Below are positions 7,525-20,100 of a DNA stretch of 64,000 bases, piece after piece. Origin of the DNA: Prevotella sp. E13-17 (lineage in GTDB: Bacteria; Bacteroidota; Bacteroidia; Bacteroidales; Bacteroidaceae); contig NZ_CP091787.1 of the NCBI RefSeq assembly GCF_022024035.1, positions 2,666,001 to 2,730,000 of the forward strand. Direction: 5' to 3'. Position numbers and translations under genes: made by a program. The notes beneath the pieces are model-generated. The model saw nothing but the letters and a program-made list of their open reading frames with translations, ran no database searches and was not told where the DNA came from. Within the stretch, counting starts at the first letter, position 1, and each line of letters begins with the position of its first letter.

Positions 7525-9408
7525 TTAGTTATGAATGATTAATGCAGATTGAGGTTTGACCAGCACGCGGTCGCTGTTGACCTCGCCCAGTCCGTTTTCG
7601 TTGATTTCGCCATCGCAACATACCACTTGGTAGCGGTCTTTGGGTATCTTAACCAGCTTGGCACTGCGATTGCCGTTCAGTATGACGATGATATTGTTCC
7701 AACTGTCGCCGCCGGCATGATTCTTCAACAGAAATGCCACCACGCAGTCGGTATCGGTATCAAGGAACTCCAGATGTTTTTTCACCAACGATGTCTCACC
7801 CAGGCGGAAAGCCGGATGGTTACGGCGCAAAGCAATCAAACGCTTATAGTAATTGAACACCTGCGGATACTTGTCTTTGTGGCTCCAGTCCAATTGGTTG
7901 ATGCTGTCGGGCGACTCAAAAGAGTTGTGCACACCCTTCTTGTCGCGCAGCAGTTCCTCGCCACTCAACATAAAGGGAATACCCTGCGAGGTGAACACGG
8001 CTGTCTGTGCCAACAGGTCCAGGCGTATCAGCTCGTCTTCCTTGATGCCAGGAATGCTTGAGCGCAGACGGTCGGTCAGACACATATCGTCGTGACAGCT
8101 CACATAAGCTATCATCTGTGTTGGCTCTTTAGCATAGGGCTTATCAGAGTAGTTCACCTTGGTGTAGTCCACCTGCGGATGTTCGGCCATGCCGGCAATG
8201 CCTGCCTTCAAACTTTCCTCCATACCAGGAATACCAGCCAGGAAGGCTCCTTTGGTATCGTCAGAGAAGGGGCCGCGCAACGCATCGCGCATGTCGTCGG
8301 AGAAAGCTGCAATGCCAGGCATCTTACTGATGTTGGCCTTCATACCCAGCACTTCGTTGGGAAGGGCACAGGAACCGGCACTCCATCCTTCACCATATAT
8401 TATTATAGAGGGGTCTATCTTATCCACCTCTTTTCGAATCTCGTTCATGGTCTCGATGTCGTGAACACCCATCAGGTCGAAGCGGAAGCCATCAATATGG
8501 TACTCGTTGATCCAGTACTTCACGCTCTCAATCATGAACCGACGCATCATGGGGCGCTCGCTGGCCGTCTCGTTGCCACATCCCGAACCATTGGAATAGG
8601 CACCATCGCTGGTCTTGCGATAGAAATAGTCGGGATAGGTCTTTTGGAAATTGCTGTTGTCTATATTATACGTATGGTTATACACCACGTCGAGAATCAC
8701 GGCAATGCCAGCCTGATGCAGTGCCTGTACCATTTGCTTGAACTCAAGGATACGAGTGGTGGGAGTATAGGGGTCGGTAGAATAGCCGCCCTCAGGCACG
8801 TTGTAGTTCACTGGATCATAGCCCCAGTTATATTGGGGCTCGTCCAGTCGGGTTTCATCCACCGAACCGTAGTCATAAGAAGGCAGGATGTGCACCGCGT
8901 TGATGCCCAGCTCCTTCAGATGGTCAATGGCCCATAGCTCGGTCAGAGCCAGGTATTTGCCTGGATACTTTGCCAACTTGTTGGCTATCGAGAAGTCACG
9001 ATGGTGAAGTTCATAAATCACCAGATCCTTGAAAGGACGGCGTACGGGCATGTCGGTATCCCAACCCACGGGATTGGTCTCAGCCATGTCAACGACAACA
9101 CCTTTCTGTCCGTTGACGGTGACTGCCTTGGCAAAGACGCCTGGCGACGATTGTCCGTTCACCAGGAATTCATACGTCTTGCCTTTCTGGTCGCCTACAG
9201 CAGTAGCAGCCCAAATGGTATCTGCCAATTGCTCCATCTGAAGGGTATTCCCCCCTATCACTACCTGACAGGAAGCGTCAGAAGGTGCAAAAAGTTTAAA
9301 TACGGTTTGACTGGGTGAATAGGTCACCTCGTCGAACATAAAACACTTCTTGGCGGGTTCACATGCAACAATCAGAGCTGCCATTCCTGCTAATACTGCT
9401 TTCTTCAT
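7525..9408 (-). CDS. pulA: type I pullulanase, GH13, lipoprotein
   Basis: A 627-residue debranching enzyme that cleaves alpha-1,6 bonds in pullulan and branched maltodextrin. The signature YNWGYDP is at 193-199. Catalytic residues are D311 (DGFRFDLMG), E340 (IIYGEGW) and D440 (SCHDD). An N-terminal CBM48-like beta domain spans about 25-115. The signal peptide ends in a lipobox with Cys16 (LIVAC). The residues after Cys (EPAKK) are not the acidic surface-export signal, so a periplasm-facing lipid anchor is more likely than a surface location. Bacteroides thetaiotaomicron sus has no pullulanase inside its cluster, so its presence here extends the pathway to branch points. It follows susB by 4 bp. 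Confidence 0.9.
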   Translation of the reverse strand: MKKAVLAGMAALIVACEPAKKCFMFDEVTYSPSQTVFKLFAPSDASCQVVIGGNTLQMEQLADTIWAATAVGDQKGKTYEFLVNGQSSPGVFAKAVTVNGQKGVVVDMAETNPVGWDTDMPVRRPFKDLVIYELHHRDFSIANKLAKYPGKYLALTELWAIDHLKELGINAVHILPSYDYGSVDETRLDEPQYNWGYDPVNYNVPEGGYSTDPYTPTTRILEFKQMVQALHQAGIAVILDVVYNHTYNIDNSNFQKTYPDYFYRKTSDGAYSNGSGCGNETASERPMMRRFMIESVKYWINEYHIDGFRFDLMGVHDIETMNEIRKEVDKIDPSIIIYGEGWSAGSCALPNEVLGMKANISKMPGIAAFSDDMRDALRGPFSDDTKGAFLAGIPGMEESLKAGIAGMAEHPQVDYTKVNYSDKPYAKEPTQMIAYVSCHDDMCLTDRLRSSIPGIKEDELIRLDLLAQTAVFTSQGIPFMLSGEELLRDKKGVHNSFESPDSINQLDWSHKDKYPQVFNYYKRLIALRRNHPAFRLGETSLVKKHLEFLDTDTDCVVAFLLKNHAGGDSWNNIIVILNGNRSAKLVKIPKDRYQVVCCDGEINENGLGEVNSDRVLVKPQSALIIHN

Positions 9409-9412
9409 AGGC

Positions 9413-11638
<2,226 letters not shown>

Positions 11639-11670
11639 CTAGCTTTTGATATATTATTAATAGGGTTACT

Positions 11671-14283
11671 TTATCTTCCTCCACGACGTATCAGCATAGA
11701 CACCTCGCGGTTGAATGCGTCGGCTTGCATCAACTGTTCGATGGTGAGGTGCATGCGATAGCGCCAGTAGTGACGCGGATTTGCGGGGATGTTGATTCGC
11801 TCTGCATCAGCATTGGGCAGGCGCAACTGTTCGTCGATGCTCAACCAGTCTTGTAGTGACAACAGGCAAAGCATGGATGGAGACATGAGATGCATGGACA
11901 CCACCTCCTCGGCCAAATAGCCTGTCAGGGGATGAGGTGCCGGACCATCATGGTGCAACATCTGGTTATAGTAGGCTTGCGTCCGCTCGAAGTCTTCATC
12001 CCACCACTGGCGTAGCGTGGCCATATCGTGTGTAGAGATTGTGGCCACAGAGCGATAAGGATTATGCTGCAGATGTCCAAAGCGCACGGTGGGATTTTTC
12101 GGCATGGACTGTATCTCGAGCGAGAGTATGCGCAACTCGTCCATGACCCAAGGAACGCAGTCGGGCACCATGCCCAAATCCTCGGCACACACGAGCATGC
12201 GGGTGGCTTGAGTCAGCAGCGGCAACTTCTTCATGGCCTCGGTGTACCAGAATTGGTTGTTGCGATGATAGAAGTAGTCGTTGTAGAGGCGGTTGAATGC
12301 GTCCTTGTCGCTGTCCCACAAGGCCTCGTAGATGAAATCGTTTTGAACACCAATGCGGGGGTGGAACTTATGAGTGTCCTTGCGGTCGCGCACAAAGAGC
12401 ACATCGCTAATCAGGGCATACAACCCGTCGCGCAATGCGTCCTCGTTCTTATCTTTTGCCCAGGCTTCCACTTTGCGCTGCGTATTGAATTCGGGTTTCA
12501 TCTCCCAGATATCATCGTGCAGATGGTTCAAGAAGTGTTCCTTCACATAGGACGCACGCTCGCCAAAGATGCGCTGCAGTGTCCAGTCGGCAATAAACGG
12601 ACGTGTGAACAGTTCTTCCTGAAAGTGAAGCCCGTAGCCTTCAATCTCTTCGGGCGTCATGCCGAGTGCCGGAGAGAACTGTCCCAGCAAGCCATGGACG
12701 GCGTCAATAGGTATCTCCCAAATGCGGAAGAAGCCCAACACGTGGTCAATGCGGTAGGCATCAAAATATTCCTGCATCTTGCGGAAGCGGCGCACCCACC
12801 ACTGACAGCCATCACTCAGCATCTCGTCCCAGTTGTAGGTGGGGAATCCCCAATTCTGACCGTTGACAGAGAAAGCATCGGGCGGAGCGCCTGCTTGCCC
12901 GTTCAGGTTGAAATAGCGCGGTTCTACCCAGGCCTCGACGCCATAACGCGAGATACCAATGGGGATGTCGCCTTTCAGAATGACGCCTTTCTCGCGGGCA
13001 TGCTGATGGGCGGCACGCATTTGTTGGTCCAGATTATACTGAACAAAGTACCAGAAATCGATGGTCTTTGGATCGGCTTTGGGCAGTTTTGCCGGCCATT
13101 CTGAGAACTGCGCCGTGCCGTATTTATCGCGATAATAGCAGAACCGTGCATAAGGTTCCAGCCAGTCTTTATTGGTCTCGAAGAAGCTCTTATAGGTGGC
13201 ACGGCGCTTGATGACCGTCCACTCTTGAGTAAAGACAGCACGCAGATAGTCCATCTTCGCCTTGTTCACGCGCTCATAGTCAATCTGAGGCAGTGCATTC
13301 AACTCCTGACGAAGTTGTTCGAAGGCTCCACGCTGGGCCTCATCTTTCAATATAGGCAACTGTCGCAAATCGGTGTATTGCGGGTGAAGTGCATAGATGC
13401 TGATAGAGTTATAGGGATAGGAGTCCTGCCAAGTGTGCGTAATAGTGGTATCATTGATGGGCAGCACCTGCAGGATGCGCTGCTGCGTCTTGGCACACCA
13501 GTCAACCATCAGTTTCAGATCGCCAAAGTCGCCAACGCCGAAACTGCCTTCTGAGCGCAAAGAGAATACTGGGATAACCGTTCCGGCACCTTTCCACGAA
13601 GGGATAGAGAACCAGGCTTGGGCTAACTCATAGACCACTACTTCGCCCTGTGCCATTTCCTGATTCAACAAAACACGATTACTGCAGTTCTCCCAAACCA
13701 CTGATTCGCCCAGAATGACGAACTTGAATTCAAACACTTCGGGCAACCTGTCAGCATCGAGACTGATGACCCACTCATGGTATGCATGCTCTGTCATCGG
13801 GCGTGCCTTGGCGCAATCCCAATACCCTAAATAGGAAGCATTGCCCACAATGGCCAGCTGCGAACCACTTTGCAGTTGGGGTGCACGCACCTTTAAGCGT
13901 ATCGTACGTCCATGCTCGGTGTTGGAAATCGGCTTGCAGGCACGAGCCATCACACAGTCTGTGAAGGCCGACGAATACAGATAGCTGTCCTCTGGAATAT
14001 CAATCCAACGGTCATAGACCCTGTAGTAAGTGGCTTTCAGCGATGGCATTTCCAGTCTATGAGGCTCTACAAGCCACTCATGGCGCATCACCTTGCTTCC
14101 CCGACATACGCTATAGTAGTAGTCGAGACAACCTTTCTCTGCACGAGAAATCTCTGCTGTCCAGTGCAATCCATCACGCGTTGACATGGCATGAACTTCT
14201 GTCTGGTTGTGATCCACGATGATATTCATCATCAATTGCTCGCCAAATGATGTTTGATAATCAAGGTTGAATAGTAATTTCAT
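11671..14283 (-). CDS. malQ: 4-alpha-glucanotransferase, GH77, with N-terminal starch-binding modules
   Basis: An 870-residue cytoplasmic enzyme with no signal peptide. It moves maltodextrin segments between chains and releases glucose. Two CBM20-like modules occupy about 1-115 and 125-230; the GH77 barrel follows. The catalytic Asp lies in DAYRIDHVLGFF (near residue 513), the acid Glu in CAEDLGMVPD (near 699) and the third Asp in STHDMATL (near 751). Length and CBM20 tandem match the long bacterial and plant DPE2-like form, not the short E. coli MalQ. It is first in the minus-strand starch operon, with its own promoter and LacI-type operator upstream. Confidence 0.92.
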   Translation of the reverse strand: MKLLFNLDYQTSFGEQLMMNIIVDHNQTEVHAMSTRDGLHWTAEISRAEKGCLDYYYSVCRGSKVMRHEWLVEPHRLEMPSLKATYYRVYDRWIDIPEDSYLYSSAFTDCVMARACKPISNTEHGRTIRLKVRAPQLQSGSQLAIVGNASYLGYWDCAKARPMTEHAYHEWVISLDADRLPEVFEFKFVILGESVVWENCSNRVLLNQEMAQGEVVVYELAQAWFSIPSWKGAGTVIPVFSLRSEGSFGVGDFGDLKLMVDWCAKTQQRILQVLPINDTTITHTWQDSYPYNSISIYALHPQYTDLRQLPILKDEAQRGAFEQLRQELNALPQIDYERVNKAKMDYLRAVFTQEWTVIKRRATYKSFFETNKDWLEPYARFCYYRDKYGTAQFSEWPAKLPKADPKTIDFWYFVQYNLDQQMRAAHQHAREKGVILKGDIPIGISRYGVEAWVEPRYFNLNGQAGAPPDAFSVNGQNWGFPTYNWDEMLSDGCQWWVRRFRKMQEYFDAYRIDHVLGFFRIWEIPIDAVHGLLGQFSPALGMTPEEIEGYGLHFQEELFTRPFIADWTLQRIFGERASYVKEHFLNHLHDDIWEMKPEFNTQRKVEAWAKDKNEDALRDGLYALISDVLFVRDRKDTHKFHPRIGVQNDFIYEALWDSDKDAFNRLYNDYFYHRNNQFWYTEAMKKLPLLTQATRMLVCAEDLGMVPDCVPWVMDELRILSLEIQSMPKNPTVRFGHLQHNPYRSVATISTHDMATLRQWWDEDFERTQAYYNQMLHHDGPAPHPLTGYLAEEVVSMHLMSPSMLCLLSLQDWLSIDEQLRLPNADAERINIPANPRHYWRYRMHLTIEQLMQADAFNREVSMLIRRGGR

Positions 14284-14308
14284 ACGCTTATCTTGTTTTT
14301 ATTTGCTA

Positions 14309-14316
14309 CAAATATA
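14309..14316 (-). promoter_or_regulatory. -7 box of the malQ operon
   Basis: TATATTTG on the minus strand, 25 bp before the malQ start. No TTTG is found 19-21 bp upstream, so the promoter looks activator-dependent. The LacI-type operator begins 56 bp further upstream. Confidence 0.7.
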
Positions 14317-14372
14317 ATACTTTTATTTCGTCCTCTTAACGCTTTAAACGTATAATTTATTTCTTGCAAAAC

Positions 14373-14384
14373 GCAAACGTTTGC
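14373..14384. promoter_or_regulatory. LacI-family operator O1 (malQ operon)
   Basis: GCAAACGTTTGC is a perfect 12-bp palindrome with the central CG typical of LacI-family sites. It is 56 bp from the malQ -7 box. The same site occurs beside the regulator gene and, slightly changed, before the other starch transcription units. Confidence 0.85.
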
Positions 14385-14417
14385 ATTTACCCTATCCTAA
14401 AGACGCTCTTTGATACG

Positions 14418-14476
14418 AAAAGTGACACTATAAGAAAGGAATAGTGGCACTTTACTCATCGAAAAGTGCCACTATT
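14418..14476 (-). terminator. three-armed terminator region after the transporter gene
   Basis: AATAGTGGCACTTT (14440-14453) pairs perfectly with AAAGTGCCACTATT (14463-14476). The same middle arm can instead pair with AAAGTGACACTAT (about 14420-14432), one mismatch. This gives two mutually exclusive hairpins between the transporter stop and the malQ operator. Confidence 0.65.
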
Positions 14477-14511
14477 ATTATTGAAAACGATAACTTGACT
14501 ACAGAAAGAAC

Positions 14512-15813
14512 CTAACGCTTTGTTTTGATCATCGTCACACAGAGTGCGCCTACTGCCAACATAGCGCCGGCAATAAACATCATGTTGTACTGGTGACTGC
14601 CCACCAACGAGAGAACGACTCCACCCAGCAGGGCTGCCGCAATCTGAGGCAGACAGATTGTACAGTTGAATAATCCAAGATAGGCGCCCATGTGGCCGTA
14701 GCCCTGGAGGGCATTGGTGACCAGTGCAAACGGCATTGCCAACATGGCTGCCCATGCGCAACCGATAAGCAAGAATGGTACAAAGAGTACATACTGGTCG
14801 TGTACGAAGGGGACTAGGGCAAAACCTAAGCCTCCCAACAACAGACTGAAGGCATAGGCAAGCTTCACGTTCTTGAACTGAGGCAGCACCATGGCCCACA
14901 ATACTGCGCCTAACGTTTGCACACCAAAGACAATACCGGTCCAGTTGCCTGCTTCCTGATAACCAGCCGAAGCAACATCTGTGGTGCTCCACACGGTATC
15001 GGAGATAGCACCTGTGGTATAGTTCCACATATACAGGAAGGCAGCCCACGAGAAGAACTGCACCAGACCTACCTGCCAGAAGGTGGCAGGCGCCTTGCGC
15101 AACAGAGTGAACCAGTTTGCACTCTCTTTCTCCTGTTCGGATGGGGCATTATACTCCACATACTCCTGCGGGGGCCACTCTTTCACCTTGACGGTCGTAT
15201 AGATCACGCAAAGAATCAAAATGAGTGCACCTATATAGAATGAATAGATGACCGAATCGGGCACCACACCCGTAGGAGCGGTATTGGCTATGCCCACAGC
15301 GGTGAAGATAAAAGGGAAGGCAAAGCCTATGAGCCCGCCGGCATTACACAGGAACGACTGTATGGAGTAAGCCTTGGTCTTCTGCTTTTCGTTGACCATA
15401 TCGCCCACCAACATCTTGAAGGGTTGCATTGCCATATTGATTGATGTATCGAGAAACATCAGGGCACAGGCGCCAAACCACAATGCGGCGCCCACCGAAA
15501 GACCGAAAGAGCCTGCATTAGGCAGCAACAACATAACCAGCACAGCCATTGCTGCGCCAACAAACAAATAAGGAATGCGACGACCGAAACGTGTCCAGGT
15601 GTTGTCACTGAGTGTTCCGACAATGGGTTGCACAAGCATACCCATCAATGGGGGCAGCACCCAGAAGAAACTGAGTGAATGAGGGTCGGCACCCAGTGTA
15701 GCAAAGATGCGAGAGATGTTTGCACTCTGGAGCGAATAAGCTATTTGTACGCCAAAAAAGCCAAAGCTCAGATTCCAGAGATTCCAAAAGTTTAAATCAG
15801 GTTTTTGTTTCAT
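14512..15813 (-). CDS. sugar transporter of the MFS/GPH type (maltose or glucose)
   Basis: A 433-residue inner-membrane protein with about twelve hydrophobic segments. It begins MKQKPDLNFWNLWNLSFGFF and has the SDNTWTRFGRRIPY loop after helix 2 that marks the SLC45-like / GPH sugar carriers found next to bacterial maltose genes. It should carry maltose, maltodextrin or glucose from periplasm to cytoplasm, linking SusA/SusB products to MalQ. It is 57 bp downstream of the lacI-type gene with no promoter box between them, so it is probably cotranscribed with the regulator. Substrate is inferred from context. Confidence 0.82.
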   Translation of the reverse strand: MKQKPDLNFWNLWNLSFGFFGVQIAYSLQSANISRIFATLGADPHSLSFFWVLPPLMGMLVQPIVGTLSDNTWTRFGRRIPYLFVGAAMAVLVMLLLPNAGSFGLSVGAALWFGACALMFLDTSINMAMQPFKMLVGDMVNEKQKTKAYSIQSFLCNAGGLIGFAFPFIFTAVGIANTAPTGVVPDSVIYSFYIGALILILCVIYTTVKVKEWPPQEYVEYNAPSEQEKESANWFTLLRKAPATFWQVGLVQFFSWAAFLYMWNYTTGAISDTVWSTTDVASAGYQEAGNWTGIVFGVQTLGAVLWAMVLPQFKNVKLAYAFSLLLGGLGFALVPFVHDQYVLFVPFLLIGCAWAAMLAMPFALVTNALQGYGHMGAYLGLFNCTICLPQIAAALLGGVVLSLVGSHQYNMMFIAGAMLAVGALCVTMIKTKR

Positions 15814-15870
15814 AAGGCTTTCATTCTATCATATAATTTTAGTTTTTTCTTGTCAAACATTCAATAAATC

Positions 15871-16896
15871 TCATCGCGTCGTTCCTCGAATAATCAGGCG
15901 GGTACGAACCAGACGTTTCTCTACATGATCCTTCGGAATATTGCCTTCCACATAACCAATCAGGATGTTTGCGGCCTCTTCGCCCACCATCTCGCCGCGC
16001 TGCTCAACCGTGGTAAGCATCGGATCGCAGGAAATGGCCCTGATGCCATTGGTAAAACCGCAGATAGACACATCCTCTGGTACACGCATGCCCATACGCT
16101 TCACAGTGTATAGAATGCCTAAAGCAGTATCATCGTTGATGGCAAAGAAGGCATCGGGATAGACGTCGTCATCAAAGAGCGTCGGTGTGATCATCTCGGC
16201 ATCATGACGTGTGTCGCAGATACGAATCATAGACTCGTCGAATGGAATCTTATTTTTCAACAAAGCATCCTTATAACCATTAAAGCGGTTCTTGGATGTC
16301 TCGAGGTTCAGTGGTGAACCAAAGTAGGCAATGCGACGACAACCCGTGCGAATGAGATAGCTCACGGCATTGAAAGCGCCCATATAGTCATCGACCACCA
16401 CACGGCTCGCGTCCACGCCCGTACATATTCTATCATAGAAGACCAAAGGCACGCCCGCCTCTATCAATCGATTGAAATGCTCAAAATGATGTGTATCCTT
16501 GGCTTGAGAAACAATCACGCCACAGACTTTCATCTCGATAAACGACTGACAGAGCTTCACTTCTGTCTCGTAGCGTTCGTTGCTCACAGCCACGACGATG
16601 TGGTAGCCATGAGCTGCTGCCTCCTCCTCAATGCCATTCAGGATACTGGCAAAGTAATAGTGAACCAACTCCGGCAGGATGACTCCAATAAGCTTCTGTG
16701 GTTTCACCTTAGACAAGCGCAACAACTCGGCCAGATGATTTGGCACAAAATGATGCTCATGCGCAAATTGTTGAACGCGCACGCGCATTTCCTTAGATAT
16801 ACGCGGAGAATCCTTTAAGGCGCGCGACACCGTAGCCACTGATATACCCAGTTCTCTGGCGATGTCTTTCATTGTTAGCGGTGAGTTCTCTTCCAT
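15871..16896 (-). CDS. LacI-family transcription regulator of starch utilisation
   Basis: A 341-residue protein with an N-terminal helix-turn-helix (MKDIARELGISVATVSRAL, residues 9-27), a hinge at about 50-60 (VPNHLAELLR) and a periplasmic-binding-protein-like sensor domain to the end. It is divergent from susC, with operator O2 in the shared intergenic region. Sugar ligand unknown, maltose or an oligosaccharide likely. The operator positions (about 62 bp upstream of the -7 boxes, with no -33 boxes) suggest that it activates transcription. Bacteroides uses the unrelated SusR for this job, and no SusR homologue is in the window. Confidence 0.9.
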   Translation of the reverse strand: MEENSPLTMKDIARELGISVATVSRALKDSPRISKEMRVRVQQFAHEHHFVPNHLAELLRLSKVKPQKLIGVILPELVHYYFASILNGIEEEAAAHGYHIVVAVSNERYETEVKLCQSFIEMKVCGVIVSQAKDTHHFEHFNRLIEAGVPLVFYDRICTGVDASRVVVDDYMGAFNAVSYLIRTGCRRIAYFGSPLNLETSKNRFNGYKDALLKNKIPFDESMIRICDTRHDAEMITPTLFDDDVYPDAFFAINDDTALGILYTVKRMGMRVPEDVSICGFTNGIRAISCDPMLTTVEQRGEMVGEEAANILIGYVEGNIPKDHVEKRLVRTRLIIRGTTR

Positions 16897-16929
16897 TTTG
16901 ATTTGTATGCTTGTTGTTTTATGATGTTA

Positions 16930-16937
16930 CAAAAGTA
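16930..16937 (-). promoter_or_regulatory. -7 box of the lacI-type regulator gene
   Basis: TACTTTTG on the minus strand, 33 bp before the start codon. It lies 56 bp from the O2 palindrome, mirroring the distance on the susC side, and has no -33 box. Confidence 0.65.
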
Positions 16938-16992
16938 TTAATTATTTATTTTTGATGTTCTCGTACCGAGTTAAATCGTTAACGAATACAAT

Positions 16993-17006
16993 TGCAAACG
17001 TTTGCA
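16993..17006. promoter_or_regulatory. LacI-family operator O2 (divergent regulator / susC)
   Basis: TGCAAACGTTTGCA is a perfect 14-bp palindrome. The 12-bp core (16994-17005) is exactly 56 bp from the -7 box of each divergent promoter (regulator gene and susC), so one bound dimer is equally placed for both. Confidence 0.88.
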
Positions 17007-17061
17007 TCTATACATATAACATTTTTATTAGTCAAAAAGTATAAAGGGATTGAAAAAAATC

Positions 17062-17069
17062 TATCTTTG
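17062..17069 (+). promoter_or_regulatory. -7 box of the susCDEF operon
   Basis: TATCTTTG, with no TTTG 19-21 bp upstream. It leaves a leader of about 110 nt before the susC start. The leader is A-rich and I see no strong hairpin in it. Confidence 0.7.
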
Positions 17070-17183
17070 CAACAAATTATCTAAAACCATTTAACAAATA
17101 GCTAAAAAAATCGAAAGCTGACAACAGTCGAACTAACTCAATATTTGTATATACTAACAACTAATTCTAATTAAACTATTGTA

Positions 17184-20100
17184 ATGATGAAGCAGGTAAA
17201 CATTAAATTACCATTCAGGATGTTAGCCCTTGTTGTGGGCCTTTTCCTGGCTATGGGAGCCTTTGCACAGAACATTACGGTGAAAGGTCATGTGAAAGAT
17301 GCTACAGGTGAAGTCATCATCGGCGCAACTGTACGCGTGGCTGGCACACAAAATGCCACCATTACCGACTTCGACGGTAACTTCACGCTGCAAGCCAAGC
17401 AGGGAGCCGACATCCAGATTTCCTATGTAGGTTATCAGATGGCCACCGTGAAAGCTGCTGCAAACTTAGAGGTAGTCCTTAAGGACGACACCGCAGTTCT
17501 TGAAAACGTCGTAGTTATTGGTTACGGACGCGCAAAGAAAAGCGACCTGACCGGCTCTGTTACAGCCATCAAACCTGATGAAAAGAACCACGGCCTGAAC
17601 GTCAATGCACAAGACATGATCAGTGGTAAGATTGCCGGTGTGAGTGTCATCTCTGGTGACGGTCGTCCCGGCGGTGGCGCCCAGATTCGTATTCGTGGCG
17701 GTTCTTCTCTGAACGCCTCTAACGACCCTTTGATAGTTATCGATGGTTTGGCCATGGACAACTATGGTGTACAGGGTTTGTCCAACCCCCTCTCTATGGT
17801 AAACCCGAACGATATCGAGTCGTTCACCGTGCTGAAGGACGCTTCAGCTACCGCAATTTATGGTAGCCGTGCATCAAATGGTGTCATCATTATTACTACC
17901 AAGAAAGGACGCTCTGGACAGAAGCCCACGTTCAATTATAACAGCAACGTATCTATCGCTAGCGTGAAGAAGACTACTGATGTCCTTGATGGTCCTGGTT
18001 TGATGAGCTATATCAAAAAACTCTATGGAGAGGACAGCGATGCATATGCCGAGCTTGGCTATTATGATGCAAACGGAAACAAGCAGTATGCCAACACTGA
18101 TTGGCAAGATGAGATTTTCCGGACAGCTCTCTCTACAGACCACAACTTAACGATGTCTGGTGGCATGAAGAACATGCCCTATCGTGTCTCTATAGGTTAT
18201 ACCAATCAATCAGGTGTAGTCAAGACCGACAAATTTGAGCGCTTTACAGGTAGTTTCAACCTCTCTCCCAGTCTACTGAAAGACCATCTGAAATTGAACA
18301 TCAACGGTAAGGGTATGATAGCAAAAAATCATTATGCGCCTGGTGTAGTAGGAGCAGCTATAGCTATGGATCCTACGAAGGCCGTTAAGAGCGATTATCC
18401 TGTTTATCGTGACTATTTTGGTGGCTATGTTCAGAACTTTACTGGCGCAAGCTATGATGGCGCAGCAAACTGGAAATACACCAACAAGGGAACAGGAAAC
18501 CCTGTTGCTGCATTAAATCAGACTAACGACCGTGCTACCTCAAAGTCTTTGATTGGTAATATTGAAGCCGACTATTCTATTCATGGCTTCGAAGACCTGC
18601 ATTTACACATGAATGCCGCCATGGATCTTTCAACTGGTAAGCAGGATACAGACAGGCAGCCAAACTCTGCCGTTGCCAACTACTATGGTTGGACAAACTG
18701 GAGCACGATGGACACGTATAACCTGCAGCTATCATTATACGCACAATACATGAAGGATTTTGCTGATGTACATCACTTTGACGCAATGGCCGGTTATGAG
18801 TGGCAGCATTTCCACAAGCAGACAGACTGGTTCGGCCATGGAACCTACCCTGCTGGCAACACAAAATATGCAGAGGGTACTTATTACGATGCTCCTAAGG
18901 CAGACCAGATTACAATGTATAAGACCGAGAATTTCCTTGTATCTTTCTTCGGCCGTTTGAATTACTCATTGATGGACCGCTACATGCTGACCTTCACACT
19001 TCGTGCTGACGGTTCTTCACGTTTCAATTGGATGAAGGGAAATCCAAACCAGCAATGGGGTTACTTCCCTGCCATGGCCTTGGCATGGAAGATGAAGGAA
19101 GAGTCTTTCCTCAAGAACATTGACGTGCTCACCGATGCCAAGCTCCGCTTAGGTTGGGGTATCACCGGTCAGCAGGAAGGTATTGGAGATTACACCTACA
19201 TTCCTGTATTCAAGCCAAACACAAACTCACATGCCTTATATCCTGTACTGGATAATGGTACGACTTACCGTCCTGAGGCCTTCAACGCCCATCTGACATG
19301 GGAGAAAACAACAACATGGAATGCCGGTATTGACTTATCATTCTTGAACAACCGACTTGAATTTAATTTAGACTGGTACTACCGTAAGACTACCGATCTG
19401 ATTAACACCGTATTTGTAGCAGCCGGTTCTAACTTCCGCAACAAGGTGACTAGCAATATCGGTTCACTACACAACACCGGTTTCGAGTTCATGACAACCG
19501 TACGCCCTATTCAGACCAAGGACTGGCAGTGGGAAGTTAGTTACAACTTCACCTATAACCACAACGAGATTGACGAGTTGATAGATGGTGTCGGCGCGGA
19601 TTACTTCGTTGAGACTGGTGGTGGACTGACTGGTACGGGTGGTAACATCCAGGCCCATACCGTAGGTAAGCCAGTCAGTGCCTTCCACGTTTACCAGCAG
19701 GTTTACGACCAAAATGGCAAGCCCATCCCCAACGCATTTGTTGACCGCAATGGTAATGGCTATCTGGATAGTGGCGACCGCTACTATTACTACAAGCCTG
19801 CAGCTGATGTGCTGATGGGTCTGTCTTCAAAAGTACAATACAAGAATTGGGACCTTGGTTTCTCTATGCGTGCAAGCTTGGGCAACTACGTGTTTAACAG
19901 CACAGCTTCAGGTTCCAGCAATGTCGGCGCTGGTTCAGTTTACACCAATGGTAACCTGAACAACCTGCGCACTGTAGCGGTAGAACGAGGCTTTACTAAT
20001 GTTTCGCAGCAGCAGTATGCTTCAGACTACTTTGTAGAGAATGCTTCGTTCTTGAAGCTGGATAACATAACTTTAGGTTATAGCTTTAACAAGCTGTTTG

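Noticed and set aside
15871..16896. Regulator as a classical repressor
   Set aside because: Operators do not overlap any predicted promoter; all lie 55-56 bp upstream of the -7 boxes. Kept open until tested.
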